64,000 nt of DNA from Deltaproteobacteria bacterium. Lineage in GTDB: Bacteria > UBA10199 > JACPAL01 > JACOUP01. The notes beneath the pieces were generated by a model, which did not search any database, was not told the DNA's origin, and saw nothing but the letters and a program-made list of their open reading frames with translations. Location of the stretch: contig JACOUP010000008.1 in NCBI GenBank assembly GCA_016177765.1, forward strand, positions 501,021 through 565,020, read 5' to 3'. Below are positions 1 to 7,711 of the stretch, one piece after another (within the stretch, counting starts at the first letter, position 1; each line of letters opens with the position of its first letter). Both the position numbers and the translations under genes were made by a program.

Positions 1-415
1 TACCTGTGGAAGAATGACAAGAGTGACAACCGCGGCCTGAAAAGAGCTTTTCCCCGCGGACCGTATTCCCGGCCTGGTCAAAGTAATGAACATAGTAAAG
101 GTAGGCCACCAGACTTTCCACCTCGGCCCCTGTCAGCCTTGGCCAGATGACCTTCATCTCTGCCATCTTGGCATTCATCGTCGGGGCATGGTTTAAGAGG
201 TCACCGGCAATGGCCAACTGGGAACCGCCGATGTCGACACGACCCAAGTCATGCCCGACATGCCCCCCCTCCCCCAGGATCGCATGGCACCGGAAACACC
301 CTTTCTCCGAAAAGAGCCGCGCCCCTTCCGCTGGATTATTCGGGAAACTTGGCTGTCCAAAGGCAGTCAGAGGAGAAAGAACAATCAAACAAATAAAGAG
401 ACAAAGATAACTCAT
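1..415 (-). CDS. dihaem c-type cytochrome, 3' end outside window
   Basis: The reading frame runs from ATG at 415 off the left edge, about 138 residues. A signal peptide (hydrophobic YLCLFICLIVLSPLTAFG) is followed by two class I haem sites, CFRCH near residue 40 and CHSCH near residue 134, so the protein is exported and binds at least two haems c. Its ATG shares one base with the stop of the upstream NrfD-like gene (TGATG), making it the last visible gene of the Qrc-like operon. It resembles the mono/dihaem cytochromes that accept electrons from alternative complex III-type enzymes. The acceptor role is inferred from position; the rest of the gene is missing. Confidence 0.85.
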   Translation of the reverse strand, partial: MSYLCLFICLIVLSPLTAFGQPSFPNNPAEGARLFSEKGCFRCHAILGEGGHVGHDLGRVDIGGSQLAIAGDLLNHAPTMNAKMAEMKVIWPRLTGAEVESLVAYLYYVHYFDQAGNTVRGEKLFSGRGCHSCHSSTG

Positions 416-1758
416 CACCCTTCCCTCCCACTGAGACTCGGTTCTTCTGCACCCGGCAGGTATCCTTTCACCCGTTCATGAACCTCTTGGAGTGAACTCT
501 CCCGTCCTTCTTCAATCTCCCAGATGGAAACAATCGGAAAAATCTTGGTAAAGATCATATAAAGGAGGATGAAGGCGGCAAAACAGCCGGCGGTGATCGC
601 CAGCTCGACCAAGCTCGGATGGTAGCGCCCCATGGTGTAGGGTAGGCGTGGATTAACAAGACTCGGGACGACAATGGTGAAACGCTCCAGCCACATTCCG
701 ATAGTCACTAGGCCAGAGGCGATAACAGTCCCCGAGACGGTCCTGGTTTTTCGGTTGGCCAGGATAATCAGGGGACCGATAAAACAACAGACCACCATCG
801 TCCAGAAATAGAAGGCGTAAGGACCGAACAGTTTTGAACGAAAGATCTCCATCTCCCGCGGCTCGTTGCCGTAAAAGACGGTTAAGTGTTCGCAAAAGGT
901 GAAATAAAACCAGAGCAGGCTCATCACCAGAAGGAGAATCCCCAGATAGTTAAAGTGAATTTTTTTCAGGTACTCTTCCAGATGGTAGGCCTTCCGGATG
1001 ATGGCCATCGCGATAATCAAGGCGGCAATCCCTGAAAAAATAGCCCCGACGACAAAATAGGGGCCGAAGATGGCCGAATGCCACATCGGTTGGATCGTCA
1101 TGGAAAAGACGTAGCTGACGACCGTGTGCACCGAAATCGCCACAGGGATCACAACGACGGCCATGATGGAGATCAAGACCTCCAGAATCCGCTTCTGCCG
1201 GGGTGTCTCCTGCCAGCCGAGGGCCAAAATTCGGTAAAACCGCGGCCACTTGAGGCCGCAATCACGGAGCCGGGCGATATCCGGAATCAGGGGAAGGTAC
1301 AGGTAGATGCAGGAGGCGGTGAGATAGCAGGTGATGCTCGTCACATCCCAGAGGAGCGGCGAGGTAAAGTGCGGGTGACGGAGTACATTCAGCATACGGT
1401 CGGGGCGGCCCAGGTCAATCAAGATATTCCCGACACCAAAGAGGAGGACCATCACGGTAATCACCTCTGCTGATCGCGTGATGGCACGACGCCATTCCGC
1501 CTGGGCAATACGGAGGATGGCGGAGATCAAGGTCCCGGCATGAGAGATCCCAATGAAGAAGACAAAGTTGGTAATGTAGAGCCCCCAATAGGTCGGGCGG
1601 GAGAGCCCGGTCACCCCGAGTCCCCCAAAAAATTGGTAGAGGTAGGCCCCAACGCCGACCAACCAGACCGAAAAGAGGATGCCGGCCGTGATCCAGAACC
1701 GGCGGGTCGTCTCCAACACCGGCTTGAGGAGGACGAGATCCATCTCGTTCGTCTTCAT
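415..1758 (-). CDS. NrfD/QrcD-like integral membrane quinol-interacting subunit
   Basis: 447 residues with about ten hydrophobic segments, the usual size of NrfD/PsrC family subunits in Qrc and alternative complex III (ActC/ActF). The N-terminal motif region GISHAGTLISAILR and the HFTSPLLWD stretch are typical of the family. It lies directly after the Fe-S subunit, whose stop overlaps its start by 4 bp. In such complexes this subunit binds menaquinol in the membrane and passes electrons to the periplasmic Fe-S subunit. The gene order multihaem - molybdopterin - Fe-S - NrfD equals qrcABCD, so I infer a quinone-coupled periplasmic oxidoreductase; the direction of electron flow cannot be read from sequence. 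Confidence 0.85.
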   Translation of the reverse strand: MKTNEMDLVLLKPVLETTRRFWITAGILFSVWLVGVGAYLYQFFGGLGVTGLSRPTYWGLYITNFVFFIGISHAGTLISAILRIAQAEWRRAITRSAEVITVMVLLFGVGNILIDLGRPDRMLNVLRHPHFTSPLLWDVTSITCYLTASCIYLYLPLIPDIARLRDCGLKWPRFYRILALGWQETPRQKRILEVLISIMAVVVIPVAISVHTVVSYVFSMTIQPMWHSAIFGPYFVVGAIFSGIAALIIAMAIIRKAYHLEEYLKKIHFNYLGILLLVMSLLWFYFTFCEHLTVFYGNEPREMEIFRSKLFGPYAFYFWTMVVCCFIGPLIILANRKTRTVSGTVIASGLVTIGMWLERFTIVVPSLVNPRLPYTMGRYHPSLVELAITAGCFAAFILLYMIFTKIFPIVSIWEIEEGRESSLQEVHERVKGYLPGAEEPSLSGREG

Positions 1759-2444
1759 TCGACACCCCCCTCAGTCAGGTAAATTACCTTCGGTTCCGTC
1801 CCGAGGTCCTCCATCAAGCGAAAGGCCCGTCGGCTACGGACCAGTTGGGAGACCTCGCTTTTTGGATCATCGAGATCCCCAAAGAACATCGCCTGGGAGG
1901 GACAGATTTCAACACAGGCGGGGAGATAATCCTCCGAGATCATCTCTCTCCCCTCCACGCGGGCCTTTTCCCTCCCCTTCTGAAGCCGGTGGGAACAAAA
2001 GGTACACTTTTCAACAACCCCTTTTGGACGAACCGAGACATCACGGTTCTTCATCGGGCGCATCTCTTCCGGCCACTGCGGGTTCCGCCAGTTAAACTCC
2101 CGGACGGTGTAGGGACAAGCGGTGGTGCAATACCGGCAACCGATGCAACGGGCAAAGATCTGTCCTACAATCCCTTCCTCACTCTTGTAGGTGGCGGAGA
2201 CGGGACAGACCTTGGTACAAGGAGGGCGATCACAATGCTGACAAGGGAGGGGAAGGAGTCGAAGCCGGAGATGCGGGTACTCCCCTTCCTTCATCGGAAG
2301 GAGACGGAGCCAATGGATCGACCGTCCCTGTTCGTGCAACTGCGGGGTGGGGGGAGCGACATTATTCTCCGACTGACAGACCACCACGCAGGCCTGACAG
2401 GCGGTACATTTATCGAGATCAATCACCATTCCCCACCGAGTCAC
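1755..2444 (-). CDS. 4x[4Fe-4S] ferredoxin subunit (QrcC/DmsB-like)
   Basis: 229 residues with four cysteine clusters: CTACQACVVVC near residue 13, CQHCDRPPCTKVCP, CIGCRYCTTACP, and a CTFC with CVEICP. This is the arrangement of DmsB/PhsB/QrcC electron-transfer subunits. The start is GTG at 2444 with GGAGGAG five bases upstream. There is no signal peptide, so export as a partner of the Tat-dependent catalytic subunit is expected. It sits between the molybdopterin-family gene and the NrfD gene and should wire haem/catalytic subunits to the membrane quinone site. Family assignment is firm, complex assignment rests on gene order. Confidence 0.9.
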   Translation of the reverse strand: MTRWGMVIDLDKCTACQACVVVCQSENNVAPPTPQLHEQGRSIHWLRLLPMKEGEYPHLRLRLLPLPCQHCDRPPCTKVCPVSATYKSEEGIVGQIFARCIGCRYCTTACPYTVREFNWRNPQWPEEMRPMKNRDVSVRPKGVVEKCTFCSHRLQKGREKARVEGREMISEDYLPACVEICPSQAMFFGDLDDPKSEVSQLVRSRRAFRLMEDLGTEPKVIYLTEGGVE

Positions 2445-2456
2445 AATCTCCTCCTT

Positions 2457-2483
2457 GTACGGGCGGGGTGACCCCGCCCCTAC
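2457..2483. repeat. GTAGGGGCG-type palindromic repeat (family D), copy 1
   Basis: A near-perfect palindrome (GGGCGGGGT-G-ACCCCGCCC core) ending in CCCCTAC. It fills almost the whole gap between the molybdopterin-family gene and the Fe-S gene. Related 28-bp copies lie at 15008 and 17490. As RNA it could form a strong hairpin inside the operon and tune relative expression of the two subunits. Confidence 0.7.
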
Positions 2484-4724
2484 CTAAACCCTGTAGATCT
2501 TCACCGCCGTGATCCTCTCACGTGGCATCTCTGCGGTTGCCCAATCACCCTCCTGAATTTTTCGGACATTCTCCCCGATCCCTGCCGCATAACGCCCCAT
2601 CGCCGTGTGACCGAACCCGAACGGCATCGCCACCACCCTCGGGTGAACCCCTTCGTAGACCTTCGCAACCACCTTGATCCGTCCCACCGGGGACTCGACC
2701 CAGATCATTTCCCGATCCTTGACCCCGAACCGTGCCGCCGTCTCCGGATGGATCTCGGCCCAGCTCTTCCAGCCGATCTGGAGATGTGGCCCGGCGATAT
2801 CGGCAAGCCAGGCCTGTCCGGCGTTCCTCCCCCCGGTAAGGGCCATCAGCGGATAAGCCTGGAGGGTGAGTGGAAAATCGTCCCGACTTTTAGGGGGAAC
2901 CGCCGGAGGCAAGTCGGTCGCAAAGGCAAACTTCCCCTCCGGATTCGCAAAGACCCTCCCCCACTCCTCATAGGTGTAGGATGGGTCCCACCATCCCCCT
3001 TTTTCCTTCAAGCCTTTCTCAAAATCCTCAAGACTCTGGTAAGAGGGGGACCACCAGCCGCTACGAGCGAGGAGGGAGGTCCATGAAGATTCAAAGGAGG
3101 TCCCAAAGAGATCCCCCCTCTGGGAATCGTATATATTTTTGAGCCCCTCTTTGAGAAAATCCTGAAAGCGGTCCCAAGGAAGGGCGCTGGATACCGGTTC
3201 TCCGAGCCTCTTTGCCAACTGCAGGATCAGATCCCCTGTGTGCCGGGTCTTGTAGAGTGGGGGACGAACCGGTTGGGAGAGACCAACAAATGGGAATCCC
3301 TGCATGGTGGAGGCGGGGCAATCCTGATCCCTTTCCAAAAAGTGGTGATCCGGCAGGACGAGGTCGGAGTAAGCGGTGGTCTCGTCCATGAAGGGGGAAA
3401 AACTGACAAGAAGCGGGATCTTGTCAAGCGTCTCCCGCATTTTTTCCGGCTGGGGTGAATCACCCTGTGGGTTTGAGAAAAGGGGGTTGGTGTAATAAAA
3501 GAAGAGGAGTTCTAACTGGGCAATGGCGTTTCTGACGACCGGCTGGAATTTTTGGTGCTTCACCCAATAGTCGGCCTCTTGGGGGATGAGGACACCACCG
3601 GGGACGTTGATGCTCCCGACCAAGGCGTTCAGGGTATGGATCGCCAGCTGGTCTTTCGGTTCGAGGCGGCCGCAGACGGCAATGGCCGGTTTTGCGGAGG
3701 CGAATTCGCGCGCCAGACGGATGATGGTGTCGATCGGAACACCGGTTAACTCCGCCATTTTTTCGGGGGGGTAATTTTCCAGGATGGTGTTTTTGAAATT
3801 ATTGAAACCACTGCTGTGGCTTCCGAGATACAGACCGTCATAGAGCCCCTCCTTCAGGAGGATCGCCGCCAACCCCAGGGCGAGCAGTCCTTCCGTCCCC
3901 GGCTGGATCGGGACCCAGAGATCCGCCTTGGCCGCTGTTACCGAAAGGTGTGGGCCGATATGAACGACCCTTCCGCGAGAAGCCGGGTCGCCCCGGCGCA
4001 AGGTCGCCCACCCCCGAAGATTTTCCACCGGGGAACGACCCGCCTCGAGAAGCGGCGCCGAAAAGGAGAAAAGGATTTTTGCCTTTTCAAGGGCATAGGT
4101 CGGTTCTGCCGAGAGGCCGTGACTCTTTTCTATCGCCTCCACGGGCCCCTGCCAGGTCGCAAAACTGTTATCAAAATAATTGGGGGAACCGTACGCCTCG
4201 AGGAATTTATCAAAAAGGGTCCGCATCAGTCCCCGGTAACGTCCCCCGAGGATTCCCACCTTGTGGGATTCCTTTTTTTGGCGGAGACGGGCGAGCGGTT
4301 CCGTCACCGCGGCGATCGCCTCTTCCCAGGAGATCTCCTGCCATTTCCCCTCACCTCGGTGACCGGCTCGTTTTAATGGTTGCCGGATCCGGTCCGGGTC
4401 GTAAAAGGATAAAATCCCCGCCACCCCTTTGGGGCAGAGGGTCCCCCGATTGACCGGATGGAGGGGGTTGCCGGCAATCGACACAGGCCAGGAACCAAAT
4501 TTGCGGACACGGATCCCGCAAGAGCCGGGACAGAGCTGACAAACGGAGGTCACCCAGCTCTCCTCCCCCCGTTCAATCGCCTGTTCGATCTCCTTGAGGA
4601 CAGCGGCGGTCAAGAGACCCGACTGCGCCAGCATCAGAAAAAAAGAGCTGAGAGTGGCATTTTTCAAAAAATCCCTGCGGGTAAAACCACCTTCAGGGGC
4701 TCGCGTCTTTTTTATCGGTGACAT
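2484..4724 (-). CDS. molybdopterin oxidoreductase-family catalytic-type subunit (QrcB-like), Tat-exported
   Basis: 746 residues from the chosen ATG at 4724, which has GGAGG ten bases upstream and overlaps the preceding cytochrome gene by 13 bp; a longer frame opens at 4772. A twin-arginine signal (TRRDFLKN, residues 15-22) is followed by a [4Fe-4S] motif C62-x2-C65-x3-C69 with C97 (GTLCPKG), then the long molybdopterin-family body to the C terminus. In Qrc and alternative complex III the homologous subunit has lost molybdenum and acts as an electron conduit. Whether this one keeps the cofactor needs comparison with active enzymes. One 15-bp repeat unit is translated at residues 419-424. Confidence 0.85.
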   Translation of the reverse strand: MSPIKKTRAPEGGFTRRDFLKNATLSSFFLMLAQSGLLTAAVLKEIEQAIERGEESWVTSVCQLCPGSCGIRVRKFGSWPVSIAGNPLHPVNRGTLCPKGVAGILSFYDPDRIRQPLKRAGHRGEGKWQEISWEEAIAAVTEPLARLRQKKESHKVGILGGRYRGLMRTLFDKFLEAYGSPNYFDNSFATWQGPVEAIEKSHGLSAEPTYALEKAKILFSFSAPLLEAGRSPVENLRGWATLRRGDPASRGRVVHIGPHLSVTAAKADLWVPIQPGTEGLLALGLAAILLKEGLYDGLYLGSHSSGFNNFKNTILENYPPEKMAELTGVPIDTIIRLAREFASAKPAIAVCGRLEPKDQLAIHTLNALVGSINVPGGVLIPQEADYWVKHQKFQPVVRNAIAQLELLFFYYTNPLFSNPQGDSPQPEKMRETLDKIPLLVSFSPFMDETTAYSDLVLPDHHFLERDQDCPASTMQGFPFVGLSQPVRPPLYKTRHTGDLILQLAKRLGEPVSSALPWDRFQDFLKEGLKNIYDSQRGDLFGTSFESSWTSLLARSGWWSPSYQSLEDFEKGLKEKGGWWDPSYTYEEWGRVFANPEGKFAFATDLPPAVPPKSRDDFPLTLQAYPLMALTGGRNAGQAWLADIAGPHLQIGWKSWAEIHPETAARFGVKDREMIWVESPVGRIKVVAKVYEGVHPRVVAMPFGFGHTAMGRYAAGIGENVRKIQEGDWATAEMPRERITAVKIYRV
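3453..3467. repeat. 15-bp palindromic unit (family A), one copy in the Qrc-like catalytic subunit
   Basis: GGGTGAATCACCCTG, one mismatch to consensus. Read on the minus strand it contributes Q-G-D-S-P in a loop-like stretch of the molybdopterin-family protein. Confidence 0.75.
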
Positions 4725-5227
4725 AAAATACAATCCTCCGAGGCCCCCTTCTGCCGATGACAGCCAAGACAATCATCCATTGAAAGCTCCACTGGCGCCC
4801 GTGAAGGGGGCGTCACCCTCTCCGGCATCTTGCCATGACACGCTTCGCAAGCAACTTTGCCAAACGTGACATGCCGTTGATGAGAGAAGTAGACATGGTC
4901 CGGCAGACGGGTCAGCCTCTGCCACGGAATCTCTCCCCTCTCTTCTCCATAGAGGCGGACCTTTTCCTCTTCAGGGTTTTGGGAGAGAGGGGTGCTGTGA
5001 CAACCGAGACAGATCTCGGCCGTGGGCAAGGTGGCGAAAGGGGTTGTCTCCACCCCGACATGGCAATGGGTACAATCGAGCCCGAGACCGGCCACATGGA
5101 CCTTGTGATTAAAGGCGATCGGCTGAGAGACCCCTCGGAATCGGAGAAGGAGAATAACCACGATCAGGAGCAGAAGCCCCAAGGCAACAAAGATCCCCCA
5201 CCGCTTTTTGAAAAGTGCCGTTTTCAT
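4712..5227 (-). CDS. membrane-anchored pentahaem cytochrome c (QrcA-like)
   Basis: 171 residues: an N-terminal membrane anchor (residues 11-28) and five CXXCH sites (CTHCH, CLGCH, CEACH, CLGCH, CILCH), the last near the C terminus. The FNHKVHV and FSHQRHV stretches supply distal histidines as in class III (c3/c7) cytochromes. It is the first gene of the Qrc-like operon and overlaps the catalytic-subunit gene. QrcA proteins exchange electrons with soluble periplasmic cytochromes, and that role is inferred here. A TGAT-N4-ATCA box lies about 74 bp upstream of the start. Confidence 0.88.
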   Translation of the reverse strand: MKTALFKKRWGIFVALGLLLLIVVILLLRFRGVSQPIAFNHKVHVAGLGLDCTHCHVGVETTPFATLPTAEICLGCHSTPLSQNPEEEKVRLYGEERGEIPWQRLTRLPDHVYFSHQRHVTFGKVACEACHGKMPERVTPPSRAPVELSMDDCLGCHRQKGASEDCILCHR

Positions 5228-5294
5228 TGTCAGGATTTGAACTCTAATCTAAAGGAGAGAAACTAGATCACTATGATACCTGTCAGTGAAGGGG

Positions 5295-5308
5295 ATGATC
5301 CTGATCAT
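5295..5308. promoter_or_regulatory. FNR/DNR-type operator before the Qrc-like operon
   Basis: ATGAT-CCTG-ATCAT, a perfect 5+4+5 palindrome matching the FNR-family core TGAT-N4-ATCA. It is centred about 74 bp upstream of the pentahaem gene start, with a TATCAT sequence at 5278-5273 (minus strand) as a possible -10. It overlaps the last codons of the small membrane gene. The same arms occur at 11536, in front of the cytochrome-porin operon. Confidence 0.6.
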
Positions 5309-5409
5309 AAGGCATGCCGACTCTCAAGATAAGCCACAACAAGGAGCGAAACCAAAAAGAGGATCGTCAAGGCCCCCACAACCCGTCTCTTGGCGTTGAG
5401 CGATAACAT
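5305..5409 (-). CDS. 34-residue single-span membrane peptide after cytochrome b
   Basis: The ATG at 5409 follows the cytochrome b stop with no gap (TAGATG), and GGAGG lies about ten bases upstream inside cytochrome b. The product has a basic N terminus (LNAKRR), one strongly hydrophobic span (GALTILFLVSLLVVAYL) and a short charged tail. Position, ribosome site and composition argue for a real small subunit, comparable in kind to the single-helix peptides of bc1/b6f complexes, although I recognise no family. Translational coupling to cytochrome b is likely. Confidence 0.6.
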   Translation of the reverse strand: MLSLNAKRRVVGALTILFLVSLLVVAYLESRHAL

Positions 5410-6480
5410 CTAAACGAGCGCCTCCCAGATGGTGAGGACAAGGAGGGTTATCACCCCGATGACCCCCAGAAAAATGGAAAGATCCCTCCCGGGAAATTTT
5501 TTCACGAGGAACCGATCAATAAACGGCCAAAAGAGAAGGACCATCGCGGCAACACCGGTCCCCAGGACACCCACCTGCAACGAGGTCAGTTTGAGCCACC
5601 GAAAGGTAAAGTAAAAATACCATTCCGGCTTGATATGTTGCGGCGTCAGGAACGGGTCGGCCGGCGGCCCTAGGCCGGCCGGGAAGAAGACAACCAATAA
5701 GGTGAGAAGGAGGGCGATGAAGAGGGCGATAATTGTTTCCATCAGGAAGTGATCCGGAAAGAACGGAAAATGTTTTTTCGGTTTCCCCTTGTCCTCCTCA
5801 AACTGGTATTCGGTGACCCCAATCAAGCGAATGAGCGCAATATGCATTGTGAGCAGCAGGGTGATCGTTAGCGGCAACAGGGCGATGTGAAAGATGAAGA
5901 ACCGTGTCAGCGTATTTTCCTCGACCGAATCCCCTCCCCTCATAAAACGGGCCAGGTATTCTCCGATCAGGGGAACATTCTGGGTGATGTTGGCCGCCAC
6001 GGTCGCCCCCCAATAGGAGAGCTGTTCATAGATCAGGGAATAGCCGGTGAATCCAAAACCCAAGGTGCAGAAGAGGAGCCCGCAACCGAACATCCAGTTC
6101 AGTTCGCGCGGCTTCCGGTAGGCCCCGGTGAAAAAGATCCTCATGACATGGAGGATAACGGCAATGATCATCAGTTGGGAGGACCACTTGTGGATGCTCC
6201 GGATCACCCAGCCAAAGGAGATGTCGTAGGTGATATGCTGAACGCTCTCATAGGCATGCCCCGGATCCGGCACATAGTAAAAGGTGAGCAGGATCCCGGT
6301 CACCACCTGGATAATGAAGAGATAGGCCGGCGTCCCCCCCAGGCAGAACCACCATCTCTTGAGGTGATGAGGAACCGGTTCGCTCGAGACCTTTTCGAAA
6401 AATTCACCGGGGATCGGCGCCGAGGTGGCGAGCCACCCTTTAAAGATATTGAAGGCTCTTGAGTGAATCACCCTTCTCAC
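5410..6480 (-). CDS. cytochrome b of a bc-type quinol oxidoreductase (b6-like spacing)
   Basis: 356 residues with about eight helices. Haem-ligand pairs are H97/H111 (13 residues apart) and H198/H213 (14 apart), the second being the spacing of cytochrome b6. The quinol-site motif PEWY is near residue 285, so the b6 and subunit IV parts are fused. The start is GTG at 6480, with GAGGAAG just upstream in the preceding gene. It works with the Rieske and pentahaem proteins encoded immediately upstream, oxidising quinol at the periplasmic face. A one-mismatch 15-bp repeat unit lies at its N terminus (residues 3-7). Confidence 0.93.
   Translation of the reverse strand: MRRVIHSRAFNIFKGWLATSAPIPGEFFEKVSSEPVPHHLKRWWFCLGGTPAYLFIIQVVTGILLTFYYVPDPGHAYESVQHITYDISFGWVIRSIHKWSSQLMIIAVILHVMRIFFTGAYRKPRELNWMFGCGLLFCTLGFGFTGYSLIYEQLSYWGATVAANITQNVPLIGEYLARFMRGGDSVEENTLTRFFIFHIALLPLTITLLLTMHIALIRLIGVTEYQFEEDKGKPKKHFPFFPDHFLMETIIALFIALLLTLLVVFFPAGLGPPADPFLTPQHIKPEWYFYFTFRWLKLTSLQVGVLGTGVAAMVLLFWPFIDRFLVKKFPGRDLSIFLGVIGVITLLVLTIWEALV
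6461..6475. repeat. 15-bp palindromic unit (family A), one copy at the cytochrome b N terminus
   Basis: GAGTGAATCACCCTT, one mismatch to consensus. It is read in a third frame here, giving R-V-I-H-S directly after the GTG start. Confidence 0.65.
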
Positions 6481-7292
6481 TGATCTTCCTCCTCATAATT
6501 CTTTAAAAGCAGGATCAAGACAACAATAAGGAGGATTAAAAAGCCGGCAAAAAGGCTCCCCACCCACCACCGCGTGTGGATTTTTTTCTTGAAGGCCTCG
6601 ATCTCCCCCTCCATCTCCCCCAGCTCCTTCAAGACACCGGTCGTCTTGACCTGAATTTCTGGAAGGTCCAGCGTGTGGGTCATCTGATGGAGCGAGTTCC
6701 GGAGCGAGAACAGTTTTTCCTCCAGACGCTTGACCGGCATCCCGCGCCGTTCCACATAACGAATCGTCTCTTTCTTCTCCTGGAGTCCCAGCTCCGCCGA
6801 GACAAAGGCTTTTCTGATCTTCTGGGCATTTTTAAAACTGTGGCACTGGGAGCAGAGCGGTTCGGCAATCAGCTCCAACGAGGCCTTCTGGACATCGTGG
6901 CTGTGGTGGCAGGTAACACAGTTTGGTCCGGTGCCGTGGAGAGAAGCGGCATAGTGAGCGCTCTTCATGTAGTTTTCCTTGACCCCCACATGGCAACGCC
7001 CGCAAAATTCCGCAATCTGGTTTGGCTTAGGAGCCCCCACAAACCCGGAGGCCGGGTCCATCGCCTTTCCTTCATCGCCGGGATCGCCGCCATGGCACCC
7101 CTCACAGGTGTTCCCCATCTTTTTGTGGATGCTCTCCTCCCACAGGGTTACCGGAACGGCTAGCTTATCCCCCATCGCCTGATGACAGGAGATACAGACA
7201 GACTCCGTTTTGGTTTCTTCGGCAAAAAGACTCCCCTCGCCCAAGACTATCAGGGTCAGAACCATCAAAAAAATCCCCTTTAAGAAACCCAT
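6477..7292 (-). CDS. pentahaem cytochrome c with coiled coil and C-terminal membrane anchor
   Basis: 271 residues from ATG 7292, which overlaps the Rieske stop by 13 bp and has AAGGGGAG upstream; the longer frame to 7436 is a Rieske shadow. A signal peptide (GIFLMVLTLIVLGEGSLFA) precedes five CXXCH sites (CISCH, CEGCH, CGRCH, CVTCH, CSQCH). Then comes a charged helical region of about 100 residues that looks coiled-coil, and a C-terminal span (VGSLFAGFLILLIVVLILLL). Lying between the Rieske and cytochrome b genes, it probably replaces cytochrome c1 as the high-potential exit of the bc complex. That function is inference from operon position. Confidence 0.85.
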   Translation of the reverse strand: MGFLKGIFLMVLTLIVLGEGSLFAEETKTESVCISCHQAMGDKLAVPVTLWEESIHKKMGNTCEGCHGGDPGDEGKAMDPASGFVGAPKPNQIAEFCGRCHVGVKENYMKSAHYAASLHGTGPNCVTCHHSHDVQKASLELIAEPLCSQCHSFKNAQKIRKAFVSAELGLQEKKETIRYVERRGMPVKRLEEKLFSLRNSLHQMTHTLDLPEIQVKTTGVLKELGEMEGEIEAFKKKIHTRWWVGSLFAGFLILLIVVLILLLKNYEEEDQ

Positions 7293-7702
7293 ATCTCCCC
7301 TTCCTTGACTTCCACGTTCAGACGCTCCAACCCCTTGGGAGGAGGACCAGACAAGACCGATCCATTGGAACCAAACTTGGCGCCGTGGCAGGGGCACAAG
7401 AATTCGTTTTTGCCCCCTTCCCAGGTCACCAGACAACCGAGGTGGGAACAGACGAGTGAAAAGGCGGCATACCCCTCCTTGGAGTTGATCGCCACGGCAG
7501 GGATCCCTCGGACATGAAAACGTTTCATCCCCCCCGGCGGGAGCTCACTCAGCGGAATCTTGACAATATCCCCCCCCTTCTTTCGGGAGGGAGGTTGCAG
7601 ATAGGAAAAGACAGGGTAGAGGAGGCCGCCGGCAAAGATCGTCCCTAGGAAACCGAGACAGTAATGGAGAAATCGTCTCCTTTTTTTTAAAAAGGTTTCC
7701 AT
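7280..7702 (-). CDS. Rieske [2Fe-2S] protein
   Basis: 140 residues. One N-terminal membrane span (residues 11-33) anchors the soluble domain. Cluster motifs are C85-S-H87-L-G-C90 and C103-P-C105-H106-G, with ligands C85, H87, C103 and H106 and the usual disulphide cysteines C90 and C105. This is the high-potential Fe-S subunit of the bc-type complex whose cytochrome b follows two genes later. It is compact compared with mitochondrial-type Rieske proteins, closer to b6f-type. Only 9 bp separate it from the upstream pentahaem gene, so the two are co-transcribed. Confidence 0.95.
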   Translation of the reverse strand: METFLKKRRRFLHYCLGFLGTIFAGGLLYPVFSYLQPPSRKKGGDIVKIPLSELPPGGMKRFHVRGIPAVAINSKEGYAAFSLVCSHLGCLVTWEGGKNEFLCPCHGAKFGSNGSVLSGPPPKGLERLNVEVKEGEIWVS

Positions 7703-7711
7703 AGAATCTTT

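Noticed and set aside
4725-4772. Upstream start of the Qrc-like catalytic subunit at 4772
   Set aside because: The 16 extra residues overlap the cytochrome gene and would precede the twin-arginine signal; ATG 4724 has the ribosome site.
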